A DNA stretch of 5,789 bases from JANNHK01 sp034408875 (GTDB taxonomy: Bacteria > Actinomycetota > Acidimicrobiia > IMCC26256 > PALSA-610), in the NCBI GenBank assembly GCA_034408875.1, contig JAWXCJ010000277.1, forward strand, positions 1-5,789. The letters are read 5' to 3'. The notes under the pieces were generated by a model. That model saw only the letters and a program-made list of their open reading frames with translations, did no database searches and was not told where the DNA came from. Below, piece by piece: positions 1 through 5,752 of this stretch. The translations under genes and the position numbers were made by a program. The stretch's first letter is position 1; each line of letters opens with the position of its first letter.

Positions 1-693
1 CGTCGTCGGCGCAACAGTCGTCGACGTACTGGTCGACGTACTGGTCGACGTACTGGTCGACGTACTGGTCGACGTACTGGTCGACGTACTGGTCGACGTG
101 CTCGTCGAGGTCGAGGTACTCGTCGACGTCGAGGTGCTCGTCGAACTGCTGGTCGAAGTCGTCGGCTTGATCGAGGTTGACGTCGTCGGCGGCTGCGGCC
201 TCTTGCAGTCGCAGAACTCTTGCGTGCGGAAGACGTCCGGCAAGCCGGTGGCGTTGTTCACGGCGTTGAAGTGCGCGAAGTACTGCTTGTCGGCGGGCTT
301 GCCGCCCTGCGGCTTGTACGCCGAGGTCCACGGCCAACCCGCAACCGCGGTGAAGACGGCTTGCTGGCCCGGCGCCAAGGTGACCTCGTCATCGACGAAC
401 GGCGCCCCGCCGTCGATGCTGATGGTTCCGGTCACGATCCCGGCCGGGTGCGGCAACGGGAAGTACCGGTCCTTGATGATGACCTTGATCGTCTCGGGCG
501 GACCGTACTTGTTCGTCATATTGCGAACTTCGAAGACGGGGCCGTTGGTGGCCGATTGCGCACACATCTTTTCGAGTTCGATGTGCTGGCGCGCCTGTTC
601 GGGTATGGCGGTACTGCCCATGCTCGCGTTGAGCGCGGCCAAACCGGCCAGCGCCAACACAAGCGCAATCACTGCTGAGATTCGTCGTCGCAT
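1..693 (-). CDS. Secreted Ser/Thr-repeat protein, paralogue B (partial, C-terminus beyond the window)
   Basis: The frame stays open from ATG at 693 to the left edge, giving 231 visible residues with no stop seen. Residues 1-29 form a signal peptide: MRRR, a hydrophobic core at about 7-21, and small residues near the likely cleavage region. Residues about 35-163 are a head domain opening with QHIELEKMC (Cys44) and closing with EFCDC (Cys161, Cys163). It contains IKVIIKD (69-75), LAPGQQAVFTAV (107-118) and YFAH (138-141). From about residue 170 on, nearly every residue is Ser or Thr, and the last visible residues read TTVAPTT. The same landmarks occur in the gene just upstream, so the two are tandem paralogues; the head matches no family I can name. 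By analogy the missing end may carry a cell-wall or membrane anchor. The start is supported by a GGGGGA ribosome site six bases upstream. The gap to the upstream gene is 57 bases, so co-transcription is likely. A surface-exposed stalked protein is inferred; the ligand is unknown. Confidence 0.82.
   Translation of the reverse strand, partial: MRRRISAVIALVLALAGLAALNASMGSTAIPEQARQHIELEKMCAQSATNGPVFEVRNMTNKYGPPETIKVIIKDRYFPLPHPAGIVTGTISIDGGAPFVDDEVTLAPGQQAVFTAVAGWPWTSAYKPQGGKPADKQYFAHFNAVNNATGLPDVFRTQEFCDCKRPQPPTTSTSIKPTTSTSSSTSTSTSTSTSTSTSTSTSTSTSTSTSTSTSTSTSTSTSTSTTVAPTT
21..92. repeat. Six perfect copies of a 12-bp tandem repeat (tcgacgtactgg)
   Basis: The unit tcgacgtactgg occurs six times without mismatch, and a degenerate seventh copy (tcgacgtgctcg) follows at 93. 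On the minus strand each unit reads as four codons, AGT ACG TCG ACC, encoding Ser-Thr-Ser-Thr in the stalk of the partial secreted protein. The unit length is a multiple of three, so gain or loss of units changes stalk length without a frameshift. The perfect identity at synonymous positions points to recent expansion. Confidence 0.95.
122..141. repeat. 20-bp exact direct repeat, copy 1 (in paralogue B stalk)
   Basis: The 20 bases at 122-141 are identical to those at 1100-1119 in the stalk of the neighbouring paralogue. The two copies have the same orientation and lie 978 bases apart, a multiple of three, so both are read in the same codon phase. They are part of the Ser/Thr-coding repeats. 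Confidence 0.85.
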
Positions 694-699
694 CCTGCG

Positions 700-705
700 T
701 CCCCC
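700..705 (-). promoter_or_regulatory. Ribosome binding site of paralogue B
   Basis: On the minus strand GGGGGA lies six bases before the ATG at 693. It fixes this start and is the only purine-rich run in the 57-base gap. No convincing terminator is visible in that gap, which supports a shared transcript with the upstream paralogue. Confidence 0.55.
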
Positions 706-750
706 GCCTTGGGCCGTCCTTGGCCGGCCGTTCTCAACTCCGCACGAATC

Positions 751-861
751 CTAGGGTATGAACTGCCTTCGACGGAAGGTCAAAGCCAGCGTTCCTATGC
801 CGCTGCCAAGAAGTGTCAGTCCGAACGGGAGCACCGTTGCACCGCCACCGGTGCGGGGGAG
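751..861 (-). other. LPXTG-type cell-wall sorting signal
   Basis: The last 36 codons of paralogue A encode LPRTGG, a hydrophobic segment rich in Leu, Gly and Thr, and the basic tail RRRQFIP. The LPRTG codons lie at 847-861. In Gram-positive bacteria a sortase cuts between Thr and Gly and joins the protein to the cell wall. No sortase gene is present in this window. Confidence 0.85.
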
Positions 862-1695
862 TTCTGCAGCGGGCGTCACCGGCACAGTCGTGGCGTTGCT
901 CTTGGGAGCCGTGGTGCCAAGTTGCACTTGTGTTCCCAGAGTTGCAAACGTTGTTGTCGTCGTGGTCGTTTCGGCCACGGTCGTGGTGGTCGCCTCCGGC
1001 AGCGTGGTCGAGGTCGAGCTCGTGCTCGTCGAGGTGCTCGTGCTCGTCGAGGTGCTCGTGCTCGTCGAGGTGCTCGTCGTCGTCTCCGGGACCGTGGTGG
1101 TCGACGTCGAGGTGCTCGTGGACGTGCTCGTTGAGGTGGATGTCGACGTGCTCGTTGAGGTGGACGTCGACGTCGTCGTCGTCGTGCTTTCCTCTTCTTC
1201 CTCAGGATTGTCTTCGCAGTGGCAGAACTGCCGGGTGGAGTAATTGCGTTGCACGCCGCGGTAAGTCACCGTCAGGTGGGCGAAGTACGCGCCCTGCCAC
1301 GGCTCGCCGACGGCGGTGACGATGACCGACTCCCCCGGCGCAAGCACGAGCGCGGGCATCGTGGCACCGTCAAGCGGAGGTGTTCCGACTGCGGCCGAGC
1401 CCCACGCGCTCTTGTCCGAGATCTTCACCGTGATCGGCTCGGGTGCCCAGTCCGGGTCGTTGCTCAGACTTTCGTCGTCGGTCACGTTCGTGACGAGGAA
1501 CTGCGGGTCGGCAGCGCCCGGTTGGTTTCCCGCCAGGCATAGCTTCTCGATCGTGATGTGTTGGCGACTCGGAATCGGCGCCGCCGCCGACACATCGGAT
1601 AGCACGAGGACCGTGCCGAGCACGATCATCATCGACGCCAGAATCCGAACGACGTGGTACCCGCGCCGACGTAGGCCGACAGCGCTTGCCCTCAT
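751..1695 (-). CDS. Secreted Ser/Thr-repeat surface protein with LPRTG sorting signal, paralogue A
   Basis: This is a 314-aa secreted protein. The signal peptide spans residues 1 to about 39: a basic RRRGYHVVR region, a hydrophobic core around 19-33, and an Ala-rich cleavage region (SAAA). The head domain, about 45-160, opens with QHITIEKLC (Cys53) and ends with QFCHC (Cys158, Cys160). It includes ITVKISDKS (88-96), LVLAPGESVIVTAV (116-129) and AYFAH (136-140). A short acidic run (EEEEE) precedes a Ser/Thr stalk from about 170 to 250, interrupted by VPE and LPE. The C-terminus has LPRTG at 279-283, a hydrophobic stretch at about 288-307, and RRR near the end. That is the classical layout of a sortase substrate, so covalent wall anchoring is inferred. 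The open frame continues upstream to 1935, but that extension would overlap the thioesterase gene and hide the signal peptide. ATG at 1695 has a strong ribosome site. The head family is not recognised; ligand and role are unknown. Confidence 0.88.
   Translation of the reverse strand: MRASAVGLRRRGYHVVRILASMMIVLGTVLVLSDVSAAAPIPSRQHITIEKLCLAGNQPGAADPQFLVTNVTDDESLSNDPDWAPEPITVKISDKSAWGSAAVGTPPLDGATMPALVLAPGESVIVTAVGEPWQGAYFAHLTVTYRGVQRNYSTRQFCHCEDNPEEEEESTTTTTSTSTSTSTSTSTSTSTSTSTSTSTTTVPETTTSTSTSTSTSTSTSTSTSTSSTSTTLPEATTTTVAETTTTTTTFATLGTQVQLGTTAPKSNATTVPVTPAAELPRTGGGATVLPFGLTLLGSGIGTLALTFRRRQFIP
1022..1075. repeat. Three perfect copies of an 18-bp tandem repeat
   Basis: The unit gtgctcgtcgaggtgctc is repeated three times exactly at 1022-1039, 1040-1057 and 1058-1075. 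On the minus strand it encodes Ser-Thr-Ser-Thr-Ser-Thr in the distal stalk of paralogue A. The codon set (AGC, ACC, TCG, ACG) differs from that of the 12-bp array in paralogue B, so the two stalks appear to have expanded independently. Confidence 0.93.
1100..1119. repeat. 20-bp exact direct repeat, copy 2 (in paralogue A stalk)
   Basis: This is the partner of the identical 20 bases at 122-141. It falls between the 18-bp and 24-bp arrays and is read in the same codon phase as the other copy. Confidence 0.85.
1121..1168. repeat. Two copies of a 24-bp tandem repeat (one mismatch)
   Basis: Positions 1121-1144 and 1145-1168 match in 23 of 24 bases; the single difference is t at 1141 against c at 1165. 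The repeat encodes eight alternating Ser/Thr residues in the proximal stalk of paralogue A. Confidence 0.88.
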
Positions 1696-1700
1696 ACTCG

Positions 1701-1708
1701 CTCCCCTT
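1701..1708 (-). promoter_or_regulatory. Ribosome binding site of paralogue A
   Basis: AAGGGGAG on the minus strand lies five bases before the ATG at 1695. It decides the start of paralogue A against the longer open frame that extends to 1935. Confidence 0.7.
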
Positions 1709-1769
1709 GTGCCCAACGGCGGGCCAGACCGCAGTTCTGCATTGAAACGAAACACTCGTTGTGAAGGCT

Positions 1770-1783
1770 GGTCCAATCGGACC
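1770..1783. other. Small perfect inverted repeat upstream of paralogue A
   Basis: GGTCC and GGACC flank a four-base spacer about 75 bases before the paralogue A start. It could be an operator or a leader hairpin, or chance. No clear -35/-10 pair is seen near it. The rest of the 1696-1879 gap holds no open frame with start and coding character. Confidence 0.25.
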
Positions 1784-1805
1784 TTACCCTCAGCGCGAAG
1801 TGTTA

Positions 1806-1831
1806 CCCGGGCATTGGCCGTTCGGCCCGGG
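1806..1831 (-). terminator. Possible hairpin terminator after the pheS-pheT-thioesterase unit
   Basis: CCCGGGC at 1806-1812 can pair with GCCCGGG at 1825-1831 across a 12-base loop, starting about 50 bases after the thioesterase stop. An alternative inner hairpin, GGCC-GTTC-GGCC at 1816-1827, competes with it. No U-tract follows on the minus strand, so it does not meet the classical intrinsic-terminator pattern. The position at the end of the unit is the main argument. Confidence 0.3.
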
Positions 1832-1879
1832 GGCCTTTGTCTGGCCGGGATCTGGAAGGTCCATTTGTGGCCGGAAGCC

Positions 1880-2281
1880 CTACACGCGGGCGTCGAGCGC
1901 GGCGCGGACCGCAGCCGGGATCTCGATCGACGCATGGGTCTTGGGGCCGACCGCGACGTACGTGATCGTGGCCGTGCACGCGTCGCGGTCGCCGACCGCG
2001 GCGCGGAACTCGATGTCGAATGACTTGGTCCCGAGCCGGACGGGCCGGGCCGAGATGTCGAGCCAGTCGTCGAACCCGGCCGGGCCCGTCCAGTCGATCA
2101 CGGCCCGCACGAGCATGACGTCGAACTCGTTGATCCAGAACTCGGGTCCGAAGCCGAGCGACTCGACGAAGCGCGTCATCGTGTCGTCGAAATAGGTGAG
2201 CCAATGCGCGTTGAACACGACGCCCTGCCCGTCGACCTCCGCGTACCGGACCCGGATCCGGTGCCGGAAACCGTCGACCAT
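1880..2281 (-). CDS. Acyl-CoA thioesterase, 4HBT/YbgC-like hotdog fold
   Basis: This is a 133-aa protein of normal length for single-domain hotdog thioesterases, which hydrolyse acyl-CoA to free acid and CoA in the cytoplasm. The N-terminal signature is clear: RYAEVDGQGVVFN at 12-24, followed by HWLTYFDD (26-33). It fits the family pattern R-Y-x-E-x-D-x-x-G-V-V, and Asp17 is the expected catalytic acid of the 4-hydroxybenzoyl-CoA thioesterase type. Later beta-strand motifs are GTKSFDIEFRA (84-94) and ATITYVAV (104-111), with a short C-terminal helix (IPAAVRAAL). Its ATG shares one base with the pheT stop (TGATG) and no strong ribosome site is seen, so translational coupling to pheT is likely. 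The true substrate cannot be read from sequence; short-chain or aromatic acyl-CoA are both possible. No functional link to tRNA charging is evident. Confidence 0.9.
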   Translation of the reverse strand: MVDGFRHRIRVRYAEVDGQGVVFNAHWLTYFDDTMTRFVESLGFGPEFWINEFDVMLVRAVIDWTGPAGFDDWLDISARPVRLGTKSFDIEFRAAVGDRDACTATITYVAVGPKTHASIEIPAAVRAALDARV

Positions 2282-4668
2282 CAGGCTCGGAGCTCGGCCT
2301 GGTGCTCGGCACGGACCGCGTCGATCGCGCCCTGGCGCAGCCCTGCGACTTCGTCGTCGGTGAGCGTGCGGTCGAGCGCGCGGAACCGCAGCGAGAATGC
2401 CAGGCTGACTCGTCCCGAGCCCAGGGTGTCGGCCCGGAAGATGTCGAAGAGGTGCACCCGGTCGAGGAGTGGGCCGGACGCAGCCGCGAGCGTGTCCTGC
2501 ACGGCGCGGGCCGGGACCGTGTCGGACACGACGAACGCGAGGTCGATCGTCGCGGCCGGGAACCGCGACACCGGCTCGGATGTTCGCGACCGGCGCGCGG
2601 CTGAGAGGAGCACGTCGAGGTCGAGCTCGATGATGCTGACCGGCGCCGGGAGTTCGGCCGATGCGATGACCGCCGCGGCGACCTCACCGACCGCGCCGGC
2701 CGGGTTCCCGTCGACGAACACGGCCCCCGAACGGGCCGGGTTCAGCCCCGGCACCTCGGCCGGTTCGATCGTCCAGTCGGCGAGCCGCAATTCCTCGGCG
2801 ACCGCTTCGACGACCGCGATGAGATCGTGAACAGTCACCGGTCGGTCGGCTTCGTGGGGCATGCGGCGTACGAGTCCGGACCGCGCCGCGGCGACGTGCG
2901 CGTGTTCCTCGGGCAGGGTTGCACCGGGCGCGGGTGGTGCGAACACGGTGCCGATCTCGAACAGCGCGACATCGGGTTCGCCGTGCGCGGCGTTGTACGC
3001 GACCGCGCGCAGCAGCCCGATGGAGAGTGAGGGGCGGAGGATCGACTCCTCGGCGCGCAACGGGTTCTCGACCTCGATATACCGCTCGACCGGCATGCCG
3101 GCACGCGTGAGATCGGCGGGCGCGAGGAGCGGCAATGTGTAGGCCTCGTCGTAACCTGCGCCGACCAACACGTCGGCGATCGCGCGCCGTTCGCGTTGTT
3201 GCGACGTGAGCCCGCCGATCTTCTCGGGGTTCGACGGCACCGTGCGCGCGATGTTGTCGAGCCCGAGCCGGCGGCCCACTTCTTCGACGATGTCGATTTC
3301 GCGTTCGAGGTCGGGGCGCCAGGTCGGTGCGATCGCGTCGAACGTGTCGCCCGCACCGTCGGCGGCGATGCCCAACGGGGCGAGCAAGTCGCGGGTGGCG
3401 TCGGGCGTGATCTCGGTACCGAGCACGGCGTTCACGCGCGCCGTGCGCACGGTGATGCGGCGGGGCTCGACCGGTTCGGGATACGCGTCGATCGCACCCG
3501 GCGCCACCACGGCGGCCGCGACTTCGGCGAACAGCTCCATGGCCCGCTGCGCACCCGTGCCCGCACTGTTCGGGTCGATGCCGCGCTCGAAGCGGGCGCT
3601 CGCTTCTGAGCGCAGCCCGAGACGCTTGGCCGTCTTGGCGATGCCCGTCGCTTCGAAGTGGGCCGACTCGAGGAGCACTTCGGTCGTGTCGTCGGCAACC
3701 TCGGATTCGAGGCCGCCCATGATCCCGGCGATGCCCTGCGGGCGGCCTTCGCCGTCGCAGACGAGGAGATCGGCCGCGGTGAACGAACGCTCGACGCCGT
3801 CGAGGGTGGTCATCGTCTCACCGTGACGCGCCAGGCGCACAATGACGCCGCGCCCGCGCAACCGGCCGAGGTCGAACGCGTGCAACGGGCGGCAGCGTTC
3901 GAGCATGACGTAGTTGGTGACGTCGACGACGTTGCTGATCGGGCGCATCCCCGCGAGGGTCAGCCGCCGCTGCATCCACGCAGGCGACGGACCCGTCGTC
4001 ACGCGGGCAACCATCGCGACGAAGCGCGGGCACCGGTCAGGGGCTTCGACGACAACAGTCGCACCTTCGATGGTGGCGACCTTCGGGTCGGGCTCGTGTT
4101 CTTCGGCGAGCAGCGGAACCTTGAAGTGCGCCGCGAGTTCACGCGCGACGCCGATGACACCCATCGCGTCGGGCCGGTTCGGTGTGATCGACAGGTCGAA
4201 GACGATGTCGTCGAGGCCGAGCGCTTCGCGCACGTCGGTGCCGAGCGCAGTGTTCGCGTCGAGTTCGAGGATACCGGCGTGGTCGTCGCTCAATCCGAGC
4301 TCGCGTCCGGAGCACAACATGCCCTCGGAGACGACGCCGCGGATCTTGCGCTTCTCGATCTTGAAGTCGCCGGGCAGTACCGCGCCGACCCGGGCGAAGG
4401 GAACGACCATGCCGGGTTCGATGTTGGGTGCACCGCACACGACGCGGAGCCGGCCGTCGCCGTAATCGACGTCGGCGAGGCGGATCTTGTCGGCATCGGG
4501 GTGCGGCACGATAGCGAGGATGCGGGCGACGACGACGCCGTTGATGTCTCGGCCCGGTTCGTCGATGGCTTCGACTTCGAGGCCGAGTTGGTTCAGCGCG
4601 TCGGCAATGTCGGCCGGTGCGGCCTCGATCGGGGCGAACTCACGGATCCATGACAGCGGTGCGCGCAT
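2281..4668 (-). CDS. pheT: Phenylalanine--tRNA ligase beta subunit
   Basis: PheT pairs with PheS in the alpha2beta2 synthetase that charges tRNA-Phe; the beta subunit binds tRNA and edits mischarged Tyr-tRNA. At 795 aa it has the usual full bacterial length. It starts MRAPLSWIREF, a typical PheT N-terminus. An OB-fold tRNA-binding (EMAP-like) domain covers about 40-150 (VVVARILAIVPHPDADKI, VCGAPNI, SEGMLCS). The B3/B4 editing region runs from about 205 to 375 (ISNVVDVTNYVMLE, PLHAFDL, SEASARFERGID). B5 is about 402-475 (PTWRPDLEREIDIVEEVGRR). The catalytic-like core includes ENPLRAEESILRPSL (534-548) and LFEIGTVF (569-576). The ferredoxin-fold anticodon-binding domain is about 700-795 (SLAFSLRFRALDRTLTDDEV). 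I chose ATG at 4668 over GTG at 4671 because AAGGAG lies seven bases before it. Some local motifs deviate: GLNPARSG in place of the usual HPGR-like form, and FPAATIDLAFVV where an Arg-Asp pair is common. Confidence 0.97.
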   Translation of the reverse strand: MRAPLSWIREFAPIEAAPADIADALNQLGLEVEAIDEPGRDINGVVVARILAIVPHPDADKIRLADVDYGDGRLRVVCGAPNIEPGMVVPFARVGAVLPGDFKIEKRKIRGVVSEGMLCSGRELGLSDDHAGILELDANTALGTDVREALGLDDIVFDLSITPNRPDAMGVIGVARELAAHFKVPLLAEEHEPDPKVATIEGATVVVEAPDRCPRFVAMVARVTTGPSPAWMQRRLTLAGMRPISNVVDVTNYVMLERCRPLHAFDLGRLRGRGVIVRLARHGETMTTLDGVERSFTAADLLVCDGEGRPQGIAGIMGGLESEVADDTTEVLLESAHFEATGIAKTAKRLGLRSEASARFERGIDPNSAGTGAQRAMELFAEVAAAVVAPGAIDAYPEPVEPRRITVRTARVNAVLGTEITPDATRDLLAPLGIAADGAGDTFDAIAPTWRPDLEREIDIVEEVGRRLGLDNIARTVPSNPEKIGGLTSQQRERRAIADVLVGAGYDEAYTLPLLAPADLTRAGMPVERYIEVENPLRAEESILRPSLSIGLLRAVAYNAAHGEPDVALFEIGTVFAPPAPGATLPEEHAHVAAARSGLVRRMPHEADRPVTVHDLIAVVEAVAEELRLADWTIEPAEVPGLNPARSGAVFVDGNPAGAVGEVAAAVIASAELPAPVSIIELDLDVLLSAARRSRTSEPVSRFPAATIDLAFVVSDTVPARAVQDTLAAASGPLLDRVHLFDIFRADTLGSGRVSLAFSLRFRALDRTLTDDEVAGLRQGAIDAVRAEHQAELRA

Positions 4669-4675
4669 CACACGG

Positions 4676-4681
4676 CTCCTT
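4676..4681 (-). promoter_or_regulatory. Ribosome binding site of pheT
   Basis: AAGGAG on the minus strand sits in the 49-base pheS-pheT gap. Its spacing is seven bases to ATG at 4668 but only four to the adjacent GTG at 4671, which favours the ATG start. Confidence 0.75.
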
Positions 4682-4717
4682 CGCTGCGCCGTCCGTGGCT
4701 CCGCTGCATCCGCACCA

Positions 4718-5752
4718 TCAGAACTGCCTCAGGAAACGTACGTCGCCGTCCCACACGTTCTTCACGTGGTCGATGCCGTAGAGCAGTTGCGCGACGCGGT
4801 CGATGCCGAACCCGAACGCGAACCCCGTGTACTGCTCGGGGTCGATGCCGACGTTGGTCAGGACGTTGGGGTCGACCATTCCCGCGCCGCCGAGCTCGAC
4901 CCACCCGGTGCGCGAACACACAGTGCAACCGTCGCCCTCGCAGAACACGCACGTCATCGCGAACTCGACGCTGGGTTCGGTGAACGGGAAGAACGACGGC
5001 AGGAATCGGGCGCTGATGTTCGGGCCGAACAACGCGTGGATGAACGCCTCGATCGTTCCGAGCAGGTCGCCGAGCGTGATGCCTTCGTCGACGGCGAGCC
5101 CCTCGATCTGGTGGAACACGGGCGAGTGGCGGGCGTCGAGCGTGTCTCGGCGAAACACCCGGCCCGGAGCGACGACATAGATCGGCGGGCGCTGTTCTTG
5201 CATCGTGCGGACCTGCACCGGCGACGTGTGCGTGCGCAGCAGCACCTGTTCGGGTTCACCCAGACGCACGTACAGCGTGTCCTGCATGGCGCGGGCCGGG
5301 TGGCCGGGCGGGAAGTTGAGCGCTTCGAAGTTGTACCAGTCGAGCTCGACCTCGGGACCTTCCGCAACCTTATAGCCGAGCCCGACGAACACATCTACGA
5401 GCTCGCGCCAGATACGCGTGACCGGGTGCAGGTGGCCGCGGCGGTACTCGCGCCCGCCGATCGTCAGGTCGACCCGGTCGTGTACGAGCGCCAGCGCGCT
5501 CTCGGCCGCGGCGAGTTCGGCCCGGCGGGCGTCGAACGCGGCGTCGAGCGCCTGGCGCACCTCCTCGAGAAGCCGACCGGCCCCCGCCTTGTCGTCTTCG
5601 TGCTTGATGCGCTGCTTCAACTGCCCGGTGCGCGAGTCCTTGGCCTTCACGAACTGGCGGTACTGCTCGTCGAGTTCGTCGGTCGACGCCGCGGCACGTG
5701 CCGCCGCTTCGCCCTCGACCCGAGTCGCCGCGACATCGACCGAAAAGGTCAT
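4718..5752 (-). CDS. pheS: Phenylalanine--tRNA ligase alpha subunit
   Basis: PheS is the catalytic class II subunit that activates Phe and transfers it to tRNA-Phe. The 344-aa length is normal. Residues about 10-95 are the charged helical N-terminal arm that contacts tRNA. Motif 1 is around 106-162 (GHLHPVTRIWREL, GPEVELDWYNFEALN). Motif 2 is RTHTSPVQVR (173-182) and GRVFRRDTLDARHSPVFHQ (197-215). FPFTEPSVEF (255-264) lines the Phe pocket. Motif 3 is the region 309-344 (GFAFGFGIDRVAQLLYGI, ending FLRQF). Between 268 and 279 four cysteines, C268/C271/C276/C279, form CxxC...CxxC just before TGWVELGGAGMV. This looks like a small metal-binding loop, a variant I recall from other bacterial PheS. 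The ATG at 5752 overlaps the upstream stop by four bases (ATGA), with only a weak GGATGG-like ribosome site, so coupled translation is likely. pheT follows after 49 bases. Confidence 0.97.
   Translation of the reverse strand: MTFSVDVAATRVEGEAAARAAASTDELDEQYRQFVKAKDSRTGQLKQRIKHEDDKAGAGRLLEEVRQALDAAFDARRAELAAAESALALVHDRVDLTIGGREYRRGHLHPVTRIWRELVDVFVGLGYKVAEGPEVELDWYNFEALNFPPGHPARAMQDTLYVRLGEPEQVLLRTHTSPVQVRTMQEQRPPIYVVAPGRVFRRDTLDARHSPVFHQIEGLAVDEGITLGDLLGTIEAFIHALFGPNISARFLPSFFPFTEPSVEFAMTCVFCEGDGCTVCSRTGWVELGGAGMVDPNVLTNVGIDPEQYTGFAFGFGIDRVAQLLYGIDHVKNVWDGDVRFLRQF

Noticed and set aside
21..92. CRISPR array
   Set aside because: The units are contiguous 12-mers with no spacers, and they are in frame inside a coding sequence.
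98..754. A long plus-strand open frame starting with Val/Leu/Glu repeats (MLVEVEVLVDVEVLVELL)
   Set aside because: It is the antisense reading of the Ser/Thr stalk and head of paralogue B. The minus-strand frame has a signal peptide, a ribosome site and paralogy with its neighbour.
709..1134. Plus-strand frame with Arg/Ala/Gly-rich repeats (RARRGARARRGA)
   Set aside because: It is a second antisense frame over the same repeats. No supporting start context or recognisable domain is present.
758..1243. Plus-strand frame rich in Val, Leu and Glu repeats, resembling a coiled or beta-repeat protein
   Set aside because: It is the antisense shadow of the Ser/Thr codons of paralogue A. The repeats are explained by the stalk, and the real gene has a complete secretion and sorting layout.
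1696..1935. N-terminal extension of paralogue A by 80 codons
   Set aside because: It would bury the signal peptide, overlap the thioesterase gene, and ignore the strong ribosome site at 1701-1708. The extension is Arg/Pro-rich and looks non-coding.
1803..2687. A 294-codon minus-strand frame spanning the thioesterase and the end of pheT
   Set aside because: It is Arg/Ser/Pro-rich, has no recognisable domain, and is out of frame with two clearly conserved genes.
3658..4653. A 331-codon plus-strand open frame opposite pheT
   Set aside because: It is antisense to well-conserved pheT domains. Long opposite-strand frames are expected in GC-rich genes.
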